Shown in pieces: positions 6,815 to 12,555 of a stretch of DNA of 12,555 nucleotides. The stretch's first letter is position 1. Each line of letters starts with the position of its first letter. A model generated the notes under the pieces. It did no database searches. It was not told the DNA's origin and saw only the letters and a program-made list of their open reading frames with translations. The translations under genes were made by a program, and so were the position numbers. Origin of the DNA: JAVBQU01 sp031548675 (lineage in GTDB: Bacteria > Bacteroidota > Bacteroidia > Bacteroidales > P3); contig JAVBQU010000131.1 in the NCBI GenBank assembly GCA_031548675.1, forward strand, positions 1 to 12,555, in the 5' to 3' direction.

Positions 6815-7785
6815 AGGCTAACATAGGATTTCAAAATAAAACACACACAAGGCTCATTCTTTTAGGCATACTGTTATTGAGCTTTGCAGCTTGTGAAAAA
6901 ACAATATCTATCGACCCTCCCGGTTATGAAGATAAGATGGTGGTAGAGGGATATATCGAAAATGATCAATACCCTTATATTTACTTGTCTCGCAATCAGT
7001 CTATGTTCGATAGCTTTGACTTTTCAATGCTTTTAGACAGCAATATGAACATGGAGCAGTTGAATGCACTAATAGCTAAAGCTTATGCCATGACTGATAC
7101 CAATGCGGTTATGGTTATTACCGATGGAGCTGTTAAAGATACTTTGCAAAGAGTATCTTTGATGCAAATAGCGATGGATTTTTCACAAGGTAAATTCCAT
7201 ATGCCTCCTATATATTGGTATTCCAAAAAAATAAAAGGAGAGGTAGGGCATTCTTACTATTTAGATATTTTTACCGAAGGCAAACATCTTACATCTCAAG
7301 TGTCTATCATGCCTTTGTTTCATAACGACAGCATCGGCTTTTTATTAAAGCCTAATAGTGTAAAATACGGAAACATTATGGTTACAATACATGACGACCC
7401 AAATCAAAGAGATTATTATCGTTATGAAGTAAAGCGTATGGGCAAGGATTTAGACTACATACCTGCCGTCTCGGGTACTTTTGCTGATGATTATTTTAAT
7501 GGACGAACATTTGCTTATCCATTATACCGAGGCAGCGGCGGAGTAGCCCGGGATGAAAATGATCCTGACGATAATGAAGAAAATAGAGATTATTTTGCCA
7601 GAGGAGATACCGTTGTAGTAAAAACTTGTAAGCTGGATAAAGCTACATATGATTTTTGGAATACTTTTAGAACAGGGACTTCTGCCGGATTTACCGAACC
7701 TCAGCCCATAAAAACCAATATTAATAAGGGCTTGGGTATCTTTGGAGCTTATGCAGCGGTATACGATACGGTAATATTACGGTAA
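6811..7785 (+). CDS. DUF4249-like exported lipoprotein
   Basis: The 324-residue protein has a lipoprotein signal: positive N-region, hydrophobic LILLGILLLSFAA (15-27), then C28. The lipobox (FAAC) is slightly atypical at -3. After the cysteine comes EKTISIDPPGYEDKMVVEG, the opening seen in DUF4249 proteins (short linker, ID..P, then a K.VVEG strand), followed by YPYIYLSRNQS, the expected next strand. DUF4249 lipoproteins are common in Bacteroidota, usually beside a TonB-dependent receptor, and their function is not established. Here there is no such receptor; the gene follows a porin and lies 27 bp before the VWA gene, with which it probably forms an operon. The predicted promoter is 155 nt upstream. 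The DUF4249 assignment is by pattern, not by a search. Confidence 0.7.
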   Translation: MKANIGFQNKTHTRLILLGILLLSFAACEKTISIDPPGYEDKMVVEGYIENDQYPYIYLSRNQSMFDSFDFSMLLDSNMNMEQLNALIAKAYAMTDTNAVMVITDGAVKDTLQRVSLMQIAMDFSQGKFHMPPIYWYSKKIKGEVGHSYYLDIFTEGKHLTSQVSIMPLFHNDSIGFLLKPNSVKYGNIMVTIHDDPNQRDYYRYEVKRMGKDLDYIPAVSGTFADDYFNGRTFAYPLYRGSGGVARDENDPDDNEENRDYFARGDTVVVKTCKLDKATYDFWNTFRTGTSAGFTEPQPIKTNINKGLGIFGAYAAVYDTVILR

Positions 7786-7812
7786 TCCCAATATACTTAT
7801 AGATTATAATAC

Positions 7813-9891
7813 ATGATATTAACAGTTTATCCTATTTGGTTTCTTATTTTCTGCATTATGGCAGGAGCTGCCTATAGTGCAATTCTGTATTATAAAAACA
7901 AGAATCAGGATTATACAAGGAAGTTGTTATGGATTATGGCAGGCTTCCGTTTTATCAGCATAACTTTAATATCCTTTTTGCTGCTTTCTCCTTTACTAAA
8001 AACCAACAGTAAAACTACCGAAAATCCTATTATTATTGTAGGACAGGATAATTCTTCCTCTATTATCATGAATAAAGATAAAACATATTATGAGGGGAAA
8101 TACAAGGAAGATATGCGGAAATTTGTAGAAAAGCTTTCCGGTAAATACGAAGTGGTTAGCTATCTTTTCGGCAGCGGAACGCAGGTAAGCAGCCAAGCCG
8201 CTTTTACCGATAAATCTACCAATATTTCCAGTTTTATAGAAGATATACAAGTCCGCTATGCCAATCGTAATGTAGGGGCAGTGGTACTGGCAACAGATGG
8301 TATTTACAACGAAGGCATCAATCCGATTTATGCTTATGAAAAGCTCAATCATCCGCTTTATACCGTCGCTTTGGGCGATACAACCGTGCGTAAGGATTTA
8401 TTGATTAAAGAAGTAGAGTGCAACCAGATTGCGTATTTAGGGAATGATTTTCCGATGGAAATTACGGTCAATGCTTTTAAATCGAAAGGAGAGAAAGCTG
8501 TTCTTACCGTAGAAAAAGAAGGAGTGCAACTATTCTATAAAGAAATTCCGATTAACGATGATAATTTTATACATTCCGAAACTTTGGTTCTCAATGCCGA
8601 CAAAAGCGGATTACAGCGGTATAAGGTAAGTGTTAAGCCTTTATCAAACGAATCGACGCTTCTTAATAATACGAAACATGTTTTTGTAGATGTTTTGGAT
8701 GGCAAACAAAAAATCCTGCTTTTGTCGTCTGCACCGCATCCGGATATGGCAGCCTTGAAAGCCGGCATAGAAACGAATCCAAATTATAAGGTTGAGCATT
8801 TTTTGATAGGAGACTTTAACCAAGCCATTCAATCCTACAACATGGTCATATTTTACCAATTACCGGATTTGGCAAAAAATGGAATAAACCTTATTAATAC
8901 AGCTCTTACATCGGGAATTCCGGCTTTGTTTGTCGTAGGACAAAAAACCGATATTCCCGCATTTAATGCTTTAAATACCGGCATCAATATCAACCGGAAA
9001 AAAGAAAGTTTAAATGAAGTAACCCCTGTTATCAATAAAGATTTCGGATTATTTACTTTCTCCAACCAAATGGTAAAAATTGCCGAAAACTTCCCCCCCT
9101 TATTAGCTCCCTTTGGCGATTATAAAGTTCAGGGATCGGCACAATCGTTAATTTATCAAAGAATAGGCACCTTAGCCACAACTTATCCGCTTATAACTTT
9201 TAATATGCAGGATCGTATGCGTTGCGGAATTATTTCAGGCGAAGGCTTATGGAAATGGCGTTTAAGTAATTATTTACAAAATGGATCGCATGCCGAATTT
9301 GATGAATTAATCAATAAAGCCGTACAATTTTTGGCTGTTAAAGCCGATAAAAGCTTCTTTCGGATACAAGTTGATAAATTATTTACTGAAAATGAAGCTA
9401 TCAATTTTCAAGCGGAATTATATAATGAGAGTTACGAACTGATTAATGAACCCGATGTTCAGCTTACCATTACCTCCGAAAACGGTAAAAAATATAATTA
9501 TACTTTAGGAAAAACCGCTACCGCTTATGCGTTGAATATCGGGCGTTTTCCGGTAGGAGAATATACATATGAAGCTGTAGCCAAACATCAAGGCAAAGTT
9601 TATGCACAAAAGGGTAAACTGATAGTGGCTGCATTGAATCTGGAAGAATCCAATTTGGTTGCCGATCATGGGTTGCTTAATACATTTGCTAAAAAATACA
9701 ATGGCAATATGTATTATCCTTCGCAATTAGACCAATTGGCGCAAAAGCTTTTAGAAAGAGAAGATATTAAACCGATATCGTACTATCAAACCAAAAACAG
9801 CGAATGGATTAAAATGCCTTGGCTGCTGCTTTTGATTTTAGGTCTGTTGTCTGCCGAATGGTTTTTGAGGAAATACAACGGAGGGTATTAG
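7813..9891 (+). CDS. Membrane-anchored VWA-domain protein
   Basis: The 692-residue protein has two N-terminal membrane helices (about 5-26 and 38-61) and one near the C-terminus (about 671-687), leaving about 600 residues on one side, likely periplasmic. The segment from 72 starts a von Willebrand A fold: IIIVGQDNSSS contains the DxSxS metal-site motif (D79, S81, S83), and VVLATDG at 157-163 supplies the second acidic site (D162). VWA domains bind protein partners through a metal ion. After about 195 come beta-rich segments, then 296-380 with KQKILLLSSAPHPDMAALKAG and ALFVVGQ, which resembles a class I glutamine-amidotransferase-like fold without an evident catalytic Cys. Similar large proteins are frequent in Bacteroidota; their role is not known to me. 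It follows the lipoprotein gene by 27 bp. Confidence 0.78.
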   Translation: MILTVYPIWFLIFCIMAGAAYSAILYYKNKNQDYTRKLLWIMAGFRFISITLISFLLLSPLLKTNSKTTENPIIIVGQDNSSSIIMNKDKTYYEGKYKEDMRKFVEKLSGKYEVVSYLFGSGTQVSSQAAFTDKSTNISSFIEDIQVRYANRNVGAVVLATDGIYNEGINPIYAYEKLNHPLYTVALGDTTVRKDLLIKEVECNQIAYLGNDFPMEITVNAFKSKGEKAVLTVEKEGVQLFYKEIPINDDNFIHSETLVLNADKSGLQRYKVSVKPLSNESTLLNNTKHVFVDVLDGKQKILLLSSAPHPDMAALKAGIETNPNYKVEHFLIGDFNQAIQSYNMVIFYQLPDLAKNGINLINTALTSGIPALFVVGQKTDIPAFNALNTGININRKKESLNEVTPVINKDFGLFTFSNQMVKIAENFPPLLAPFGDYKVQGSAQSLIYQRIGTLATTYPLITFNMQDRMRCGIISGEGLWKWRLSNYLQNGSHAEFDELINKAVQFLAVKADKSFFRIQVDKLFTENEAINFQAELYNESYELINEPDVQLTITSENGKKYNYTLGKTATAYALNIGRFPVGEYTYEAVAKHQGKVYAQKGKLIVAALNLEESNLVADHGLLNTFAKKYNGNMYYPSQLDQLAQKLLEREDIKPISYYQTKNSEWIKMPWLLLLILGLLSAEWFLRKYNGGY

Positions 9892-9994
9892 AAAATTTCC
9901 GGTTTATAAAGTAGGGAAATCTCTGAACGTTTTATCTTGTAGAAATTTTTTAATCTGCTACAGAAAACGCTATTGATAAGAAATGTGTTTATTA

Positions 9995-10015
9995 ATGATT
10001 TCATATATAAATCAT
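9995..10015 (+). other. Small hairpin before the 331-residue gene
   Basis: ATGATTT at 9995-10001 pairs with AAATCAT at 10009-10015 around a 7-nt loop, ending 21 bp before ATG 10037. It could affect translation start, or be chance in AT-rich DNA. I find no TAnnTTTG box in 9892-10036. Confidence 0.25.
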
Positions 10016-10036
10016 AAAAACTAATTTCATTAAAAA

Positions 10037-11032
10037 ATGAAACAATATGCATTCATTATCATACTATGTATTTTATCGGGGCAGAAACTTCATGCAGAGA
10101 ACTACATAGAATACCAAAAAGAAATAACCAAAGCTGAAAACTTGATGTTTGATTCTTTGTTTGTTGAATCTTTGAAACAATACAGGAAAACATTAGATGC
10201 TTATTCATTCAATTTTCCACGAGATTGTATGATTGCTGCACAGGTAGCCGCTTATGTGGGTGATGATACCAGCACATTTTATTTTTTACGAAAAGCTGTA
10301 ACATTCGGAACTACATTTGAACGCATGCGGTGGATACGCTTATTGTATAAACCTTTTGGAAATGAACCGCTACGAAAGGCATTTTTTCATGATTATGATT
10401 CTTTAAGGCAAATATATTCTGCAAGCATAAATCTCCCATATAGGGATATATGTATTCAATATAAATTGAAAGAACTAGAATTACGAAATAAAGACCAAGC
10501 ATTTTTCAGTAATCGTTATTTTGTATGTCGTCCATTTTTGCGAAAAAAATGGATGTCATGTTGCAAAGAAGTTCTAACTGCAATGGATAGTCTGATTCCT
10601 AAATATGGTTTCCCTTCATATAAAACTATAGGTGTTACAGACTCAGTCACATTAAGCAATATGGCATTAACTGGTGCAGATATACTGTCTATCTATTATC
10701 ATTATGTTTGTCAAAAAAATCGGACATGGGATATGTCTAATCTGTATGACGAAGTCGTAAAAGGAAATTTATCTGCAAGAGATTATGCCACTCTGCAAGA
10801 GTTTGATTTAAGAAGCCAAAAAGGTTATAAATGGGGTAAAAGTTTGTATTACGTCCGTTGGGAGGTTCCGCCACGCCCAAACGAGACCTATCCTAATGAG
10901 GAGCTTGCCAATCAATACAGAGCGGCAATCGGTTTAAGTACCTGCTACTACGAAAGAGTACGAAAACTATGGCAGCACAATTGTTACGACCATAAAGAAA
11001 ATAGCTTTGAATTGTTTTATTACGAATTTTGA
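10037..11032 (+). CDS. Exported helical protein of unknown function
   Basis: I do not recognise a named family. The 331-residue product begins with a signal peptide (MKQYAFIIILCILSGQKLHA, cleavage likely after A20) and should be periplasmic or surface-linked. Residues about 27-130 alternate amphipathic helices in the manner of tetratricopeptide repeats (for example ENLMFDSLFVESLKQYRKTL at 34-53 and CMIAAQVAAYVGDD at 64-77). The rest is rich in aromatic and basic residues (Tyr, Trp, Arg) with several cysteines (139, 164, 175, 176, 225, 303, 316). EELANQYRAAIGLSTCYYER near 288-307 looks like a conserved C-terminal helix. It ends 113 bp before the coiled-coil gene and could be co-transcribed with it. 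Assignment as a real gene rests on length and a clean signal peptide. Confidence 0.75.
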   Translation: MKQYAFIIILCILSGQKLHAENYIEYQKEITKAENLMFDSLFVESLKQYRKTLDAYSFNFPRDCMIAAQVAAYVGDDTSTFYFLRKAVTFGTTFERMRWIRLLYKPFGNEPLRKAFFHDYDSLRQIYSASINLPYRDICIQYKLKELELRNKDQAFFSNRYFVCRPFLRKKWMSCCKEVLTAMDSLIPKYGFPSYKTIGVTDSVTLSNMALTGADILSIYYHYVCQKNRTWDMSNLYDEVVKGNLSARDYATLQEFDLRSQKGYKWGKSLYYVRWEVPPRPNETYPNEELANQYRAAIGLSTCYYERVRKLWQHNCYDHKENSFELFYYEF

Positions 11033-11145
11033 GATTACCTCTAAATTACTTACCAATTCCCAACCCATTACAATATGTTGAAAGAATATTTTCATTTGGG
11101 TTTATTTCAATAAAAATCAATAATACTAACTTTAAAACTACAGCT

Positions 11146-11574
11146 ATGAAACAAATTTTAAATCCGGTAATTATGCTTTTCTTTTTATTATCTTTAGGAA
11201 GTATAACCGCAGCCCATTGCCAAACTCACAAAGATTCTATTTCTCAAGCAAAAAAACAACAAGAATTCCAGATTAAACAGGAAAAACAAAAACAAAAGCA
11301 ACAGGAGAAGCTGGAAAAACAAAAACAGAAAGAGCTTACCAAAGTGCAACAAGATCAGGAAAACGCAGCCCAAAAAGCAAAAGCTAAAGCACAAGCAAAG
11401 GCACAAGCAAATATTGATGAAAAGACAAAAGCTGAGTACGAAAAACAACAAAAGAAGGAAGAAGAAATAGAATCGAAAAAGCAAGAAAATCTTCAAAAAA
11501 AGCAAAGTAAGATAGAAGAAAAGTATAAGAAAAAACAAGCTAAATTAGAGGAGAAGTACCAAAAGAAACAGTAG
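11146..11574 (+). CDS. Exported Lys/Gln/Glu-rich coiled-coil protein
   Basis: The 142-residue protein has a signal peptide (MKQILNPVIMLFFLLSLGSI and following, cleavage near 23-26). Then comes a single low-complexity charged region (29-142) of almost only K, Q, E and A with no Pro or Gly, as in a continuous helix or coiled coil. It contains an alanine-lysine stretch (about 77-88) and two tandem 11-residue units at the C-terminus (SKIEEKYKKKQ at 121-131, AKLEEKYQKKQ at 132-142). I chose ATG 11146 because it starts the signal peptide; the frame is open back to 11029 but that extension overlaps the upstream gene and lacks export features. Function unknown; structural or envelope-associated roles are possible. 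The antisense frame is an artefact of the biased composition. Confidence 0.7.
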   Translation: MKQILNPVIMLFFLLSLGSITAAHCQTHKDSISQAKKQQEFQIKQEKQKQKQQEKLEKQKQKELTKVQQDQENAAQKAKAKAQAKAQANIDEKTKAEYEKQQKKEEEIESKKQENLQKKQSKIEEKYKKKQAKLEEKYQKKQ

Positions 11575-11638
11575 AAGTAAGCAGATTTCATTGTTCTGTA
11601 AGTTGAACCAATGGCTTTGTAATACAAACAAACGAGGG

Positions 11639-11820
11639 AATGTGAAAAATGGCAATGTACCGCGAAAAAATGACGATGTACCACGAAAAATGGTGATGTA
11701 CCGCGAAAAAATCGTAATGTAACACAGAAAAATGGCAATGTGCCACGAAAAAATTACGATGTACCACAAAAAAATCGTAATGTACCACAGAAAAATGGCG
11801 ATGTACCACGAAAAAATCTG
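11639..11820. repeat. 21-bp degenerate tandem repeat array (minisatellite)
   Basis: Eight consecutive units of 20-21 bp follow a shortened first unit: starts at 11654, 11675 (20 bp), 11695, 11716, 11737, 11758, 11779 and 11800. Each reads roughly RATGTACCRCGAAAAAATG plus two variable bases. Units 4-6 (11695-11757) and 7-9 (11758-11820) are two copies of a 63-bp block, identical except for a few positions, so the array grew by duplication of three units. There are no unique spacers, so it is not CRISPR. Frames through it are open on both strands only because units lack stops and are mostly 21 bp long; the 20-bp unit breaks the forward frame. Together with the terminator behind it, this accounts for the 350-bp gap 11575-11924. 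Confidence 0.85.
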
Positions 11821-11854
11821 AGAGTACTTAAAATAGGAGTCTGTATAAAACAAA

Positions 11855-11882
11855 AAAAATCCGAGTATATACCCGGATTTTT
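11855..11882. terminator. Bidirectional intrinsic terminator
   Basis: AAAAATCCG at 11855-11863 pairs with CGGATTTTT at 11874-11882; the central GTATATAC (11865-11872) can extend the stem past one mismatch. Forward, the stem ends in TTTTT then CTGTTTT. On the minus strand it ends in eight T (11859-11852), which is stronger. It sits between the convergent coiled-coil gene and repeat array on one side and the HdeD-like gene on the other, 43 bp after the latter's stop. Confidence 0.85.
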
Positions 11883-11924
11883 CTGTTTTACACTATGCTA
11901 TTTGCGTGTTGCAAACCTTTAGAC

Positions 11925-12503
11925 TTATTCTTTATTATGGAGTGTTTTATTGAGCTTTTGTAATTTAAGGGCTAATCCAATTCTAAATATACCGGCAAAC
12001 AGAAATCCGAAAGCAGTCATATATACGATTCCAAATCCGCCAATGAGAGGCTCAATAAAAATTGAAATAGCAAATAAGCAAACAATAACACATATTCCCA
12101 AAAGCATCCACCAACCTTTAATCCCATATGATTTTAAATCTATGGAAAAACTAATCCCTGCTACCCCTTTAAATAAAATCCAAAAGGCTATAAAAATGGG
12201 CAAAACAACCATTGTTATTTGGGGATATGATACCAAAATTGCTCCTAATATAAAATCGAGGACGCCGGATGTTAATTGCCATCCCCATCCATCAAGAGTT
12301 TTGCGATTACCTATGGAAAAAATAATTTCCATAATTCCGGAAATAAACATCAAGACTCCCAGAAAAACACTTAAAGCAAGATAGCTTTCTAATGGAGTCA
12401 TCATGATCCAAACAGCCATAATAATAAATAGAATCCCTAGAATTAATGATGTCCACCAATTCTTTACTGAATCTTTTAGCGATTTTAAAATACTTGTTTC
12501 CAT
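11925..12503 (-). CDS. HdeD-like (DUF308) six-helix membrane protein
   Basis: The 192-residue protein has six hydrophobic helices (about 17-36, 42-65, 76-94, 98-120, 130-150, 155-180) with short loops, the layout of the HdeD/DUF308 family. Family-like features are the NWWTSLILGILFIIMAVWIM opening, a glycine in mid-helix (FISGIMEI), and WGWQLTSGVLDFILGAIL for helix 3 with the repeat-like half structure of three helices each. E. coli HdeD is linked to acid resistance; the job of the Bacteroidota members is not established. The start at 12503 fits the family length. The 52 bp upstream to the window end show no clear TAnnTTTG box. The gene ends before the bidirectional terminator. Confidence 0.85.
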   Translation of the reverse strand: METSILKSLKDSVKNWWTSLILGILFIIMAVWIMMTPLESYLALSVFLGVLMFISGIMEIIFSIGNRKTLDGWGWQLTSGVLDFILGAILVSYPQITMVVLPIFIAFWILFKGVAGISFSIDLKSYGIKGWWMLLGICVIVCLFAISIFIEPLIGGFGIVYMTAFGFLFAGIFRIGLALKLQKLNKTLHNKE

Positions 12504-12555
12504 GGTTGAGAATTTTAATTAATAATTTGAAATGAGTATTTAAAGCAAATAACAA

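Noticed and set aside
11194..11538. Minus-strand Phe/Leu-rich frame opposite the coiled-coil gene
   Set aside because: It is the mirror of AAA/CAA/GAA codons in the real gene; the composition is an artefact.
11639..11820. CRISPR array
   Set aside because: Units follow each other directly with no unique spacers, and no cas genes are present.
11545..11922. Open frames on both strands through the 21-bp repeats
   Set aside because: They result from a stop-free 21-bp unit, rely on TTG or GTG starts, have no ribosome-binding site, and run into the terminator.

Overview
The window looks like a chromosomal piece from a member of the Bacteroidota. The DNA is AT-rich, Shine-Dalgarno sequences are weak or absent, and several promoters fit the TAnnTTTG -7 box of this phylum. 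The proteins are also typical of it: a DUF4249-type lipoprotein, a membrane-anchored VWA protein, an NdpA-type nucleoid protein and a DcaP-like porin. I cannot place it below phylum with confidence.

Layout. Positions 1-4681 hold a split phosphate-uptake (pst) locus: pstS (206-1021), pstC (1111-2310), an oppositely oriented nucleoid-associated protein gene (3558-2518, minus strand) and pstA (3827-4681). pstS and pstA each have a promoter with the same unusual architecture: three TGT triplets exactly 11 bp apart, then a TAnnTTTG box 16 bp after the third TGT. This resembles a PhoB-type Pho box in place of a -33 element. pstB and phoU are not in the window. PstC carries an extra periplasmic segment that resembles a reduced second lobe of PstS.

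Positions 4682-5301 are non-coding and contain a dense run of about a dozen small, mutually different hairpins (4730-5124). A porin-like outer-membrane protein follows (5302-6552). Next comes a likely transcription unit with a good promoter at 6616-6647, a long leader with a stem-loop, a 14-codon mini-ORF overlapping the next start (ATGA), a lipoprotein (6811-7785) and a large VWA membrane protein (7813-9891).

Positions 10037-11574 encode two exported proteins of unknown function: a 331-residue helical protein and a 142-residue Lys/Gln/Glu-rich coiled coil. Behind them lies a 21-bp tandem repeat array with 63-bp higher-order structure (11639-11820). A bidirectional terminator (11855-11882) separates it from an HdeD-like six-helix membrane protein on the minus strand (12503-11925).

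How the parts work together. PstS captures periplasmic phosphate and PstC/PstA form the inner-membrane channel; the ATPase must come from elsewhere. The shared promoter design would keep pstS-pstC and pstA co-regulated although an unrelated gene separates them. The porin could admit solutes across the outer membrane, but its promoter shows no Pho-like box, so a phosphate role is only suggested by position. I see no sign of a mobile element, phage, CRISPR array or defence system.
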